A DNA stretch of 64,000 nucleotides from Chryseolinea soli (lineage in GTDB: Bacteria > Bacteroidota > Bacteroidia > Cytophagales > Cyclobacteriaceae): the NCBI RefSeq assembly GCF_003589925.1, contig NZ_CP032382.1, positions 2,046,001-2,110,000 on the forward strand. Reading direction: 5' to 3'. The notes under the pieces are model-generated. The model searched no databases. It worked only from the letters and a program-made list of their open reading frames with translations, and was not told the DNA's origin. The translations under genes and the position numbers were made by a program. Of the stretch, positions 43,188 through 52,522 are shown piece by piece. How positions within the stretch are numbered: position 1 is the stretch's first letter; every line of letters begins with the position of its first letter.

Positions 43188-43823
43188 ATGCAGCACAAGA
43201 TCAAACACATTGCCATCAGCGGCAACATCGGATCAGGGAAAACCACGTTGGTGGAAAAACTTTCCAAACACTATAACTGGCTCCCGGTCTACGAGTCGGC
43301 GGACGACAATCCTTATCTGAAAGATTTCTATGAGGACATGACCCGGTGGGCATTCCACCTTCAGATCTATTTTCTCAACAGCCGCTTCAAACAGGTGACG
43401 TCCATCAAGCACAGCGACCGGACCATCGTGCAAGATCGCACCATCTATGAAGACGCCTATATTTTTGCATCCAATCTCCGCGAAAGCGGTCACATCGCCG
43501 AACGCGACTATCAGAACTACCTCGACATTTTCAACTCGATGGTAAACTTTGTGCAGCCCCCGGACCTGCTCATCTACTTGAAGGCCGACATTCCCAAGCT
43601 GGTGCAGCAGATCCAAAAGCGCGGCCGTGAATACGAATACGCGATGAGCCTGGACTATCTCAGAAAGCTGAATACACACTACGAGCAATGGATCAGCAAC
43701 TACACGCTGGGTAAATTGCTGATCATCGATGTGAACCATCTGGATTTCGTGGAGCGCATCGAGGACTTTGCTTTCATTATCGGTAAGGTAGAGCTGGAGT
43801 TGAACAACCTGTTCGAGATGTGA
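43188..43823 (+). CDS. deoxynucleoside kinase
   Basis: A 211-residue P-loop kinase of the dNK/dGK family. The phosphate loop is GNIGSGKTT (about 11-19), the ERS-like block appears as QDRTIYEDAYIFA (about 82-94) and the lid arginines as QIQKRGREYE. It phosphorylates deoxynucleosides for salvage using ATP. ATG at 43188 starts directly before the conserved first strand; a longer reading would add 31 residues unlike the family. A near-match -7 box TACCTTGG (43162-43169) sits 18 bases upstream. Confidence 0.92.
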   Translation: MQHKIKHIAISGNIGSGKTTLVEKLSKHYNWLPVYESADDNPYLKDFYEDMTRWAFHLQIYFLNSRFKQVTSIKHSDRTIVQDRTIYEDAYIFASNLRESGHIAERDYQNYLDIFNSMVNFVQPPDLLIYLKADIPKLVQQIQKRGREYEYAMSLDYLRKLNTHYEQWISNYTLGKLLIIDVNHLDFVERIEDFAFIIGKVELELNNLFEM

Positions 43824-43847
43824 CCATCTCCCTCGAAGACATTCGCT

Positions 43848-44759
43848 TTACTTTTTCTTTACGCTGATCATCAGCACGCCCATGAGGATCAGCAACGTGC
43901 CCACTAGTTGCAACGCGTGAATCGGCTCCTGCAAGAAGAAATAGGCCTGCAAGATCGTGGACACCGGTCCAATGCTCCCCGCAATGGCGGCATTGTTTGA
44001 GCCAACACGTTTAATGCCCCAGGTGACGAGATAAGAAGGAATGACGGTGCCGAGAATGGCCATGAGAAAACTATAGAGATAGGTGGAAGCATCCTGATCC
44101 CACAGCGAATTGGATGACGTCACAAAAAAATGAAGCAGCACGGCCGCTGCTGCAAAGCTCATGGCATAGCTGTTGAACTTGGCTGCACCCACGGAAGGGA
44201 TGAGCCGCCCGCTGCCCACGATGTACATGGCATAAGTGATGGCGCACGTAAAAATGAGCAGCGCACCTTTGTAAAAATCATTGGCCACGTCCACACGGGC
44301 CTCGCCCCAAAAAGCGATGAGCAAACCGCCATAGGTAATGAGCAAGGCCAGCCACTGCTGAACGCTGATCTTCGAGCGAAACACCAGGGCCGACATGAGC
44401 AGCACAAACGTGGGATAAATGAAGAGAACTAGCCGCTCGATGCCTGCCGAAATGTATTTCAGCCCCATAAAGTCCAGCAAGCTGCTCACATAATAACCGA
44501 GGCATCCCACCAAGGCAATGCCCAACCATTGTTTTCCCGTGAATTTCACGTTATCGCTTTTTTGAGACGACACAAACGCAGACACGACAAAGAAAGGAAG
44601 CGAGAAAAGCATGCGCAGGGCCAACAGCGTGATGGCATCCACGGGTGCTTCACGATAGGCGAGCTTGACAAAGATGGCCTTCGTGGAAAAGAAAATTGAC
44701 CCCAGTAAGCAAATGACAATCCCACCAATGAAGTAGGCGTACGATTTTTTGTCAGACAT
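43848..44759 (-). CDS. EamA/DMT-family transporter
   Basis: A 303-residue membrane protein with ten predicted helices in two EamA repeats, for example GIVICLLGSIFFSTKAIFVK at the start and LGTVIPSYLVTWGIKRVG in the second half, ending with LLILMGVLMISVKKK. Family members export amino acids or small metabolites. The gene starts three bases after a PLP-dependent aminotransferase-like gene and is surely co-transcribed with it, so it may move that enzyme's substrate or product (inference). Confidence 0.88.
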   Translation of the reverse strand: MSDKKSYAYFIGGIVICLLGSIFFSTKAIFVKLAYREAPVDAITLLALRMLFSLPFFVVSAFVSSQKSDNVKFTGKQWLGIALVGCLGYYVSSLLDFMGLKYISAGIERLVLFIYPTFVLLMSALVFRSKISVQQWLALLITYGGLLIAFWGEARVDVANDFYKGALLIFTCAITYAMYIVGSGRLIPSVGAAKFNSYAMSFAAAAVLLHFFVTSSNSLWDQDASTYLYSFLMAILGTVIPSYLVTWGIKRVGSNNAAIAGSIGPVSTILQAYFFLQEPIHALQLVGTLLILMGVLMISVKKK

Positions 44760-44762
44760 GCT

Positions 44763-45908
44763 CTAGCGTGATATCAACGTAGCGAATTTTTTCAGGTCTT
44801 TTTCCGTGTTGTACACGTTGGGTGCTACGCGGATGGCGTTGCCCCGGAACGACACATAGATATTGTTTTTAAGCAGTTGGGTTTTGATCTTTTCAGGATC
44901 GTGCTGACCAAGCCGGATGCCGAACAGGTGTTTCGCACGATGGGCTTCATCTTCAATGAGAAACCCTTTGTCGCGCAGGGTTAGGGTGGCCTCGCGACTG
45001 ATGTGACCGCAATACTCCTGGATATTGGCTACTCCCCAACGGTTGAGCTGTTGGATGGACTTCAGCAGCATGGGCACCAGCACAAAGTTGCTATGCTCAC
45101 CCACCTCATAGCGCAAGGCTCCCGCCTGGTATGTGGATTGATAGTTGGTGAGTTGTGAAAACTGCTCGCTATGCGCCCGGTTCAGCCAGCTTTCTTCGAT
45201 GGGCTTGCCGTGATCAAAATACTCCCCGTAGTACGCCAGGCCGGTGGAATAGGGACCGAGCAGCCATTTGTATCCTGCGCAAACCAATGCATCGGGTTGG
45301 AAAGCTTGTACATCGAAGGGCAGGGCTCCGACGGACTGGGTGCCGTCGATGATGAGCGCGGCGCCCACCTCGCGGGTGCGCCGGCGAATGGCCATCAGGT
45401 CAAACAGGGTTCCGTCCACCCAGTGGACGTGCCCCAGGGCGACTGCTTTTGTGTGGATGTCGATGGCGTCGAGGATGCGCTCGTTCCACTTTTGGCCGCG
45501 GCCTGAAAATTCTTCGGGAGGGGCGATGGATTTTAGTTGGGCGCCGGTCTCTTCACACAGGCGTTGCCAGGGATAGTAGTTGCTCGGAAACTGCTCGGCG
45601 GCCACGATCATGTTGTCGCCGCGACCGATCTTGAGGTTGCGCGCCACGTTGGCCATGCCATAGGAAACCGAGGGAACGACGACAATGCGTTTGGGATCGT
45701 CCGCATGAATGAGTGTGCCAAATTCCTGTCGCAACAATTCGGTGTCGCTGAAAAAATCTTCGGGTTTGATAGCGGCCGGGTTGCGCTTGCGGCGCAGGTT
45801 CCGGATGCCCACCTTCTCGGCATCTTTCAATTGAGGCGACATATAGCCGCAATTGAGATAGGTGATGCGCGGCGGCAAGGTGAAAGCAGAGCGTTTACAA
45901 GTGAGCAT
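44763..45908 (-). CDS. class V PLP-dependent aminotransferase-like enzyme (isopenicillin-N-epimerase/NifS type)
   Basis: A 381-residue fold-type I PLP enzyme. It has IVVVPSVSYGMANVARN with the phosphate-cup region, the cofactor Asp/His-like LIIDGTQSVGALPFDVQ (about 190-206), and the Schiff-base lysine in CAGYKWLLGPYSTG (about 214-227). It lacks the flexible Cys loop of cysteine desulfurases, so aminotransferase or lyase chemistry on another amino acid is more likely. It lies between a DUF2905 gene (23 bases upstream) and an EamA exporter (three bases downstream). Confidence 0.85.
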   Translation of the reverse strand: MLTCKRSAFTLPPRITYLNCGYMSPQLKDAEKVGIRNLRRKRNPAAIKPEDFFSDTELLRQEFGTLIHADDPKRIVVVPSVSYGMANVARNLKIGRGDNMIVAAEQFPSNYYPWQRLCEETGAQLKSIAPPEEFSGRGQKWNERILDAIDIHTKAVALGHVHWVDGTLFDLMAIRRRTREVGAALIIDGTQSVGALPFDVQAFQPDALVCAGYKWLLGPYSTGLAYYGEYFDHGKPIEESWLNRAHSEQFSQLTNYQSTYQAGALRYEVGEHSNFVLVPMLLKSIQQLNRWGVANIQEYCGHISREATLTLRDKGFLIEDEAHRAKHLFGIRLGQHDPEKIKTQLLKNNIYVSFRGNAIRVAPNVYNTEKDLKKFATLISR

Positions 45909-45931
45909 GGATGATGTTAAGCGATATACGA

Positions 45932-46141
45932 TCAGGATTTATAGCGATTATAGAGAAACAGCAGGAGCGACAGCAGCAGACTGATGAGGATGCAGGTGGT
46001 GAGCGGAAAATAAAATTTGAAATTTCCCCGCTCCACGGAAATATCGCCCGGGAGTTTGCCCAAAGGGAACTTGTCGGCATAGGTAAGGATGAGTCCTATC
46101 GCGATGCAGACGATGCCTATTACGATCAGCCACTTGCCCAT
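45932..46141 (-). CDS. DUF2905 small membrane protein
   Basis: A 69-residue protein with two hydrophobic helices flanking the DUF2905 block KFPLGKLPGDISVERGNF. The family is conserved in many bacteria and has no assigned role. It is the first gene of a three-gene minus-strand unit with the aminotransferase-like and EamA genes, and is divergent from the RsmI-like gene 53 bases away. Confidence 0.92.
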   Translation of the reverse strand: MGKWLIVIGIVCIAIGLILTYADKFPLGKLPGDISVERGNFKFYFPLTTCILISLLLSLLLFLYNRYKS

Positions 46142-46194
46142 ATTAAAAATTTCTTCTCAACTTGGAGCCTCAAACCGCGACTTTGTCACGAAGC

Positions 46195-46902
46195 ATGCCA
46201 GGAAAGCTATACCTCATCCCCAACGTCATTGCCGACGACACGCAGAACGTGGTGATAACGGCACAAGTCCGGAACGAGTTGCCCCACATAGCTCACTTTC
46301 TGGCCGAAGATATACGCACGGCCCGACGATACCTAAGCAGCCTGAAGATTTATGAGTCCATCGAGCCGTTGCATTTTGGCGTGCTCAACAAGGACACGAA
46401 ACCCCAGGAGCTGGAGCAATTGTTCGAGCCCATCACACAGGGTCACGACATGGGGGTCATTTCCGAGTCGGGTTGCCCGGGTGTGGCCGACCCCGGGGCG
46501 CTGGCCGTGAAGTATGCACACGATCGCGGCATTCGGGTAGTGCCCCTGGTGGGTCCGTCGTCGTTGTTGCTGGCATTGATGGCCTCGGGTCTGAACGGTC
46601 AGCGCTTTGCTTTTCAAGGCTACCTGCCCATCGATGCGCGCGAAGCCGCCAAGGCGGTGAAAGAATTTGAGAAGGAGTCCCGGCAAAAGAACCAGACGCA
46701 GCTCTTTATTGAAACGCCCTACAGGAACAACGCTGTTTTCGAGGTGTTGCTAAAAAATTTAAACCCGGAGACCTTGCTTTGCGTAGCCGTAGAGGTTACC
46801 GGCAAGGAGGAGTCCATCCTAACCCAACCGGTAAGCCGGTGGCGCAAGACGAGCCCCACCTGGCCGAAGGCCCCGGCCATATTCTTGTTTTTAGCCATTT
46901 AA
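46195..46902 (+). CDS. RsmI-like tetrapyrrole-methylase-fold SAM-dependent methyltransferase
   Basis: A 235-residue protein with the fold of rRNA (cytidine-2'-O) methyltransferase RsmI. Landmarks are GKLYLIPNVIADD at the start, the GVISESGCPGVADPGA block (about 95-110) that binds SAM and substrate, VVPLVGPSSLLLALMASGLN, and FIETPYRNNAVFEVL. The C-terminal HTH extension of canonical RsmI is absent, so this may be the shorter Bacteroidota paralogue and its target base is uncertain. ATG at 46195 is chosen over 46162 because the first strand follows directly. Confidence 0.85.
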   Translation: MPGKLYLIPNVIADDTQNVVITAQVRNELPHIAHFLAEDIRTARRYLSSLKIYESIEPLHFGVLNKDTKPQELEQLFEPITQGHDMGVISESGCPGVADPGALAVKYAHDRGIRVVPLVGPSSLLLALMASGLNGQRFAFQGYLPIDAREAAKAVKEFEKESRQKNQTQLFIETPYRNNAVFEVLLKNLNPETLLCVAVEVTGKEESILTQPVSRWRKTSPTWPKAPAIFLFLAI

Positions 46903-46945
46903 TTCGATTGATTTGGTAGACTTTTTTCTTTTTCAATAATCGCTC

Positions 46946-46953
46946 TAAATTTG
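46946..46953 (+). promoter_or_regulatory. candidate -7 promoter element of metK
   Basis: TAAATTTG matches TAnnTTTG, 60 bases before the metK ATG at 47014. The leader of about 55 bases is too short for a SAM-I riboswitch and I see no such fold. Confidence 0.5.
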
Positions 46954-47013
46954 CGATTCGAAATTTTTCAAAACAGTCCTTTAATCTATAAACACTTTAA
47001 TCCAAAAATCCTT

Positions 47014-48270
47014 ATGCCGTATTTATTCACCTCAGAGTCCGTTTCGGAAGGGCACCCCGACAAAGTAGCCGACCAGATCTCGGACGCGCTTATTGATTAC
47101 TTCTTAGCCTACGACCCCAATTCCAAGGTGGCTTGTGAAACCCTGGTAACTACCGGACAGGTCGTATTGGCCGGCGAGGTGAAATCTGAGGCATACCTGG
47201 ATGTGCAGGACATCGCCCGCGAAGTGATCCGCAAGATCGGTTATACCAAAAGCGAATACATGTTCGAAGCCAATTCGTGTGGTATCCTTTCAGCTATCCA
47301 CGAACAGTCGCCCGACATCAACCAGGGCGTTGAGCGCAAGAAGAAAGAAGATCAAGGCGCCGGCGACCAGGGGATGATGTTTGGTTATGCCACCAACGAA
47401 ACCGACAACTACATGCCGCTGCCGTTGGACCTGGCCCATGCCCTGCTCCGCGAAATGGCCACCATCCGCAGAGAAGGCAAAGTCATGACCTACCTCCGCC
47501 CGGATGCCAAGTCGCAAGTGACGATCGAATACAGCGACGACAACAAACCCATGCGCATCGACACCATCGTGGTCTCCACCCAGCACGATGATTTTGCAAA
47601 GGATGCCGTGATGTTGAAGCAGATCAAAGAAGATGTGATCAACATCGTTGTTCCCCGCATCAAGAAAAAGCTCCCGAAACGTGTTCAAAATCTTTTTGGC
47701 GACGATATCAACTATCACGTGAACCCCACCGGCAAGTTCGTGATCGGCGGTCCCCACGGCGATACCGGTTTGACCGGCCGCAAGATCATCGTAGACACCT
47801 ACGGTGGCAAAGGCGCTCACGGTGGTGGAGCCTTCTCCGGTAAAGATCCCTCTAAAGTAGACCGCTCGGCAGCCTACGCAACCCGTCACATCGCCAAGAA
47901 CCTGGTTGCTGCCGGTGTATGCGACGAAGTGCTGGTGCAGGTAGCTTACGCCATCGGCGTGGCACAGCCTGTGGGCTTGTATGTGAACACCTACGGCACC
48001 GCCAAAGTGGGACAAAGCGATGGCGAGATTGCCAAGCGCGTTGCCAAGATCTTCGACATGCGTCCTTACTTCATTGAACAGCGCTTCAGCCTCAGAACTC
48101 CTATCTATGCGGAAACCGCTGCCTATGGTCACATGGGCCGCGAGCCGAAAGTGGTAGAGAAGATCTTCAACAAAGGCAAGAAGAGCGAGAAGAAAGTGAA
48201 AGTAGAATTGTTCCCCTGGGAAAAATTAGACTTTGTGGATGCGGTTAAGAAAGCTTTCAAAATAGCGTAA
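47014..48270 (+). CDS. metK: S-adenosylmethionine synthetase
   Basis: A 418-residue enzyme making SAM from methionine and ATP. Family signatures are [17 protein letters not shown] (about 4-20), [11 protein letters not shown] (about 110-120) and the P-loop-like [16 protein letters not shown] (about 266-281). The ATG at 47014 is used; an in-frame TTG 63 bases earlier overlaps the promoter box and adds residues not seen in the family. The C-terminal half has a Lys/Glu-rich insert [11 protein letters not shown] typical of Bacteroidota versions. A strong terminator follows. SAM feeds the several methyltransferases in this window among others. Confidence 0.97.
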   Translation: MPYLFTSESVSEGHPDKVADQISDALIDYFLAYDPNSKVACETLVTTGQVVLAGEVKSEAYLDVQDIAREVIRKIGYTKSEYMFEANSCGILSAIHEQSPDINQGVERKKKEDQGAGDQGMMFGYATNETDNYMPLPLDLAHALLREMATIRREGKVMTYLRPDAKSQVTIEYSDDNKPMRIDTIVVSTQHDDFAKDAVMLKQIKEDVINIVVPRIKKKLPKRVQNLFGDDINYHVNPTGKFVIGGPHGDTGLTGRKIIVDTYGGKGAHGGGAFSGKDPSKVDRSAAYATRHIAKNLVAAGVCDEVLVQVAYAIGVAQPVGLYVNTYGTAKVGQSDGEIAKRVAKIFDMRPYFIEQRFSLRTPIYAETAAYGHMGREPKVVEKIFNKGKKSEKKVKVELFPWEKLDFVDAVKKAFKIA

Positions 48271-48294
48271 GCATCTTCCAGATATTCAAGGAGA

Positions 48295-48324
48295 AGAGGT
48301 TGCCGGAAGGCAGCCTCTTTTTTT
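48295..48324 (+). terminator. rho-independent terminator of metK
   Basis: AGAGGTTGCC pairs with GGCAGCCTCT (one G-U) around a GGAA tetraloop and is followed by six T residues, 25 bases beyond the stop codon. Confidence 0.92.
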
Positions 48325-48475
48325 GCTTATTCAAATACAATGAACACCCCCGAACCCATCGGTGTGCGCTGTGTTCAGGTTGATTGACCATTGAAACCGC
48401 CATTTCACGAACTCTTCCCAAAACGAAATGGAGGAATGCTTTTCCTTCCCTATCTTTCTTTCATAATCAGATCCC

Positions 48476-50560
48476 GTGAAAAAAATTCTACTCTTTAGTT
48501 TTTCGATACTCTCCGCCGGCTTTGCTTTTGCTCAGGAGGCCGCAGCCCCTTCGGCACCAGCGGATACGACAAAAATCCTGAATGAGGTGGTGGTGCAGGC
48601 CTATGTTTACGACCGGCCCATGAGTGAAGTGCCCGCCGCGGTGGGTGTTGTGTCCACCAAAGACCTCGAACGTTTTAGCAACACGTCTATTCTCCCCGCG
48701 GTGAACACCATACCCGGTGTGCGCATGGAGGAGCGGTCGCCCGGAAGCTACCGCTTTAGCATCCGGGGCAGTTTGCTTCGCTCGCCGTTTGGTGTGCGCA
48801 ATGTGAAAATGTATTGGAATGGTTTGCCGTTAACGGATGGTGGCGGCAATACCTATTTGAATTTGATCGACTTCAACGCCATCACCAACGCCGAGATCAT
48901 CAAGGGGCCCGGTGGAAGTTTGTATGGCGCCGGTACCGGTGGAGTAATGTTGTTGACAAAACAGATCGAGCCGGTTCCCCAGCTTCAGTTTTCAGCGATG
49001 GCAGGCAGCTATGGTTTGCAGCGTTATCAATTGTCGGCCTCCGGCGGATCGGATAAAGTGAAAGCATCGGTACAATTTGCGCATCAACAATCGGATGGAT
49101 ACCGGCAGCAGACGGCTATGCGCCGTGATGCGGTGAATGCGGATCTGGCATTCAAATTAAATTCAAAGAGCACGCTGTCGGCTACGATTTTTTATACGGA
49201 CCTTTTTTATGAAACACCCGGTGGCCTCACGAAAGCGCAGTTCGAACAGGATCCCAGCATGGCTCGACCCACTACCCCGGCAGCGAAAGGCGCCGTGGAT
49301 CAAAAGGCGGCGGTCTACAATAAAACAGCGTATACAGGACTTGTGTATGACTATGCCTGGAACAACCGCTGGTCTATAAAGACTGCGGCCTATGGCTCGA
49401 TCACGGATTTCAAAAACCCCACGATCCGAAACTTCGAAAAGCGCCATGAAGACAATGTCGGTGGGCGCGTGACGACTCAATATAATTTCGACAAAGAAAA
49501 ATGGAATGGAAAGATCTCCTTTGGCGGTGAGTATCAATACTTTTATTCACCTGTAAAAGTATACGACAACAACCTCGGCGTCGCGGGCAACATCCAATCG
49601 GACGACAAGTTGAAATCCAATCAGCTCCTTGCTTTTGCGCAAGCCGACCTGGAATTACCAGGCGATCTTTTTTTGACGTTGGGAGGCAGCATGAACTTTT
49701 TGAAATATGACTATGCATCGCTGATCGTCACACCGGTGATCAATCAAGAGCGCAAATTCGATCCTGTATTTTCACCGCGGGTCGCGCTGTTGAAAAAATT
49801 AACGCATACACTTTCGGTGTATGGCAGTGTGAGCAAAGGCTTCTCGCCGCCTTCCTTAGCAGAAGTACGCCCGTCGACTGGAAATTATAACAACAGCCTG
49901 AACCCCGAGCGGGGCCTCAGCTATGAAGTGGGCATACGCGGCAGCGCGCTCAATCGTCAGGTCTCCTTCGATCTGACAGCCTATGACTTCCGCCTCGATG
50001 AAACCATCGTGATCCAACGCACACCCGATGGTGCCGATTATTTTATAAACGCCGGCAGAACCTCTCAACGCGGGCTTGAAGCCACCCTTTCGTGGATGCC
50101 GTCGCTCGCGGCCGACCAAACTGTGTCCTACCTGCGCGTGTGGGGAAGCTATACGTATAATCACTATCGTTTTTCGGACTACGTACAAGACGGTGTGAAT
50201 TATTCCGGCAACCAACTCACGGGCGTTGCACCCAACATCGGGCTCATCGGGGTGGATCTTACGGTGAAGAAATTCTACGCGAACATCACCACCAGCTTCA
50301 CAGACGACATTCCGTTGAACGATGCCAACAGCGAGTTCGCCAAGTCCTATGTATTGGTGGGTGGCCGCATTGGTTACCGCACCCTGCTCACAAAGAATGT
50401 TCCGTTTGAGGTCTTCTGCGGCATCGACAATGCATTGAACAAGACCTATAGTCTTGGCAACGACTTGAATGCTGTGGGCGGCAGATTTTACAACGCCGCT
50501 GCGCCGCGTAATTATTATGGAGGCATTCGCATCAAGCCGCTGCTAAAGAAAGGATCGTAG
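48476..50560 (+). CDS. TonB-dependent outer-membrane receptor
   Basis: A 694-residue receptor with a signal peptide (MKKILLFSFSILSAGFAFA), a possible TonB box around ILNEVVVQAY (about 35-44), a plug with IPGVRMEERSPGSYRFSIRG and IKGPGGSLYGAGTGGVMLL, and a 22-strand barrel with an NALNKTYSLG motif close to the end. It lacks the carboxypeptidase-like N-terminal domain of the receptor at 20182 and resembles FecA-type siderophore or metal-citrate receptors; the ligand is unknown. The start is GTG at 48476. Six bases downstream begins a fructosamine-kinase-like gene in the same operon. Confidence 0.9.
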   Translation: MKKILLFSFSILSAGFAFAQEAAAPSAPADTTKILNEVVVQAYVYDRPMSEVPAAVGVVSTKDLERFSNTSILPAVNTIPGVRMEERSPGSYRFSIRGSLLRSPFGVRNVKMYWNGLPLTDGGGNTYLNLIDFNAITNAEIIKGPGGSLYGAGTGGVMLLTKQIEPVPQLQFSAMAGSYGLQRYQLSASGGSDKVKASVQFAHQQSDGYRQQTAMRRDAVNADLAFKLNSKSTLSATIFYTDLFYETPGGLTKAQFEQDPSMARPTTPAAKGAVDQKAAVYNKTAYTGLVYDYAWNNRWSIKTAAYGSITDFKNPTIRNFEKRHEDNVGGRVTTQYNFDKEKWNGKISFGGEYQYFYSPVKVYDNNLGVAGNIQSDDKLKSNQLLAFAQADLELPGDLFLTLGGSMNFLKYDYASLIVTPVINQERKFDPVFSPRVALLKKLTHTLSVYGSVSKGFSPPSLAEVRPSTGNYNNSLNPERGLSYEVGIRGSALNRQVSFDLTAYDFRLDETIVIQRTPDGADYFINAGRTSQRGLEATLSWMPSLAADQTVSYLRVWGSYTYNHYRFSDYVQDGVNYSGNQLTGVAPNIGLIGVDLTVKKFYANITTSFTDDIPLNDANSEFAKSYVLVGGRIGYRTLLTKNVPFEVFCGIDNALNKTYSLGNDLNAVGGRFYNAAAPRNYYGGIRIKPLLKKGS

Positions 50561-50565
50561 CGATC

Positions 50566-51453
50566 ATGTTGACAGAAGTTCCATCGGAGGTTCAACAGGC
50601 GGTGAGCGCCTTTCTGCAAACCACGATGCCTTCTGTAGCGTTGAAAGATTTTTCGTTTGTGAGCGGGGGCTGCATCAACAGCGCTGGCAAGTTGAAAACC
50701 ACTGCGGGTGATTTCTTCCTGAAATGGAATCTGGCCGGCAAGTATCCGCGCATGTTTGAAAACGAGCGAAGCGGACTGCAACACCTTCGCCAACCAGCCG
50801 TGATCGATATCCCGGAAGTACTCACCGCAGGACAGGCCGGTTCTTTTCAATTTATTCTGATGGAATTCATCGCCAAAGCACCCATTGCAAAACGGTATTG
50901 GGAAATGCTCGGCGAAAGACTGGCACAACTGCATCGCGTCACAGCCGCCCGGTTTGGGTTGGACCACGACAATTACATCGGATCACTTCCCCAAAGCAAC
51001 GCACAACACGACGCCTGGATCGATTTCTTTATTCATGAACGACTGGGGCCGCAATTGCAACTTGCCTACAACACCCATCGCATAGACCCATCGTGGCTCC
51101 ACGCTTTTGAAGGCCTCTATCCCAAGCTTCGTTCCCTGCTCTCGGATGAAAAGCCGGCGCTGCTACACGGCGATCTCTGGAGTGGCAACCTGATGGTAAA
51201 TGAAAAAGGGGAACCGTGTCTGGTTGATCCGGCCGTATATTTCGGTCACCGCGAAATGGAATGGGCCATGACAAAACTTTTCGGAGGTTTCCACGAAGCG
51301 TTCTACGCATCCTATCACCAGGCCTTTCCCTTGCAACCTGGCTACGACGACCGTGAGGATATTTACACCCTGTATCCTTTACTCGTGCACCTCAATTTGT
51401 TTGGTGCATCCTATAAACTTTCGCTCGATAGCATTCTGCGAAAATATAGCTGA
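50566..51453 (+). CDS. fructosamine kinase family protein
   Basis: A 295-residue protein kinase-like fold enzyme of the FN3K family. It shows GGCINSAGKLKT (glycine-rich N-lobe), FFLKWN with the ATP lysine, the catalytic loop LLHGDLWSGNLMV (about 199-211) and LVDPAVYFGHREMEWAMTKLFGG. FN3K enzymes phosphorylate protein- or amino-acid-bound ketosamines and so start deglycation. It starts six bases after the TonB receptor, an odd pairing that suggests co-expression, perhaps because the receptor brings in a glycosylated or sugar-like ligand (speculative). Confidence 0.9.
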   Translation: MLTEVPSEVQQAVSAFLQTTMPSVALKDFSFVSGGCINSAGKLKTTAGDFFLKWNLAGKYPRMFENERSGLQHLRQPAVIDIPEVLTAGQAGSFQFILMEFIAKAPIAKRYWEMLGERLAQLHRVTAARFGLDHDNYIGSLPQSNAQHDAWIDFFIHERLGPQLQLAYNTHRIDPSWLHAFEGLYPKLRSLLSDEKPALLHGDLWSGNLMVNEKGEPCLVDPAVYFGHREMEWAMTKLFGGFHEAFYASYHQAFPLQPGYDDREDIYTLYPLLVHLNLFGASYKLSLDSILRKYS

Positions 51454-51465
51454 CGGGTCAGCGGC

Positions 51466-52449
51466 TCAAAGACGGACAAACTTTTTCTTCAGCGCGTCCA
51501 CGATCATGACCGCATGCACACGGCTATTTTCGATAAACCATTTATTTGTTTTCAAACCTCCCACCATAACACCCGCCAGGTAGAGATTTTCAACATTGGT
51601 TTCCATGGTCTCCTCGTTGTATACGGGCGTGTGAAAGGCATCGTCGTGAAACGTGATGCCACACGCGCGCATAAATGCGAAAGGAGGCTGGTAGCCGGTC
51701 ATGGCCAGCACAAAATCGTTCTCCAGCGTTTTTTCGCCTTGCGGCGTTTTGATGACTACGGTGGTGGGATTGATCCGCAGCACTTCCGACTCGAAATAGG
51801 CCGTGATGGAGCCTTCGGCGATCCGGTTTTCAATGTCCGGCCTCACCCAATATTTGACGCTTTCGCGGATGGTTTTTTCGCGGATCACCATGGTGACCTC
51901 GGCGCCCTTGCGAAAAGTTTCCAAAGCCACGTCCACCGCCGAATTGGCGGCGCCTACCACCACGATCTTTTGCGCGTAATAGGGGTGGGGCTCGTCGTAG
52001 TAATGTTTCACTTTTGGCAACTCCTCGCCGGGCACGTTGAGCAGATAGGGCAGATCATAAAATCCCAGCGCCAGGATCACCGCCGCGCTGCGATAGTTTC
52101 CTTTGGATGTGACGACCTCGTGCGCGCCCTGCCGGTTGTGAATGGAGAGCACCGGCTCATACAAATTGACATGCAACTTCCATGTTGACGCTACCCGGCG
52201 GTAATATTCCAGCGCTTCCGAGCGAACCGGCTTGGGTCCGTGCGAAACAAATGGCACCTCGCCGATCTCCAGCCGGTCGGACGTAGAAAAAAAGGTCATG
52301 TTCAACGGATAGTGATAGAGCGAGTTGACAAGACAACCCTTTTCCAAAATGCAATAGCGCAATCCCGCCTTTGCCGCCTCAATGCCACACGCGAGGCCGA
52401 TGGGTCCTGCGCCAATAATAATAAGATCGTATTCGGATTCTGAATTCAT
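51466..52449 (-). CDS. ypdA: YpdA-family bacillithiol disulfide reductase
   Basis: A 327-residue flavoprotein of the thioredoxin-reductase-like superfamily. The FAD motif is IIIGAGPIGLACGIEAA (about 10-26), the NADPH motif VVVGAANSAVDVALET, and ATG-like MTGYQPPFAFM comes late. It has no CxxC redox pair in the second domain, matching YpdA rather than thioredoxin reductase. YpdA reduces bacillithiol disulfide with NADPH, so the organism probably makes bacillithiol. The sequence CYIL and similar family blocks agree. It is divergent from an FtsX-type permease. Confidence 0.92.
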   Translation of the reverse strand: MNSESEYDLIIIGAGPIGLACGIEAAKAGLRYCILEKGCLVNSLYHYPLNMTFFSTSDRLEIGEVPFVSHGPKPVRSEALEYYRRVASTWKLHVNLYEPVLSIHNRQGAHEVVTSKGNYRSAAVILALGFYDLPYLLNVPGEELPKVKHYYDEPHPYYAQKIVVVGAANSAVDVALETFRKGAEVTMVIREKTIRESVKYWVRPDIENRIAEGSITAYFESEVLRINPTTVVIKTPQGEKTLENDFVLAMTGYQPPFAFMRACGITFHDDAFHTPVYNEETMETNVENLYLAGVMVGGLKTNKWFIENSRVHAVMIVDALKKKFVRL

Positions 52450-52522
52450 GAATAATTGCTAATTTTAATCTATCGGCTATGATCTGACCCCTGATTAGCT
52501 CTCACCTTTAAAGTGATATCGC

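Noticed and set aside
46946..47013. SAM riboswitch in the metK leader
   Set aside because: The leader is about 55 bases and shows no SAM-I or SAM-II type pairing.
47290..48132. Minus-strand frame inside metK
   Set aside because: Shadow of metK, whose motifs are unambiguous.
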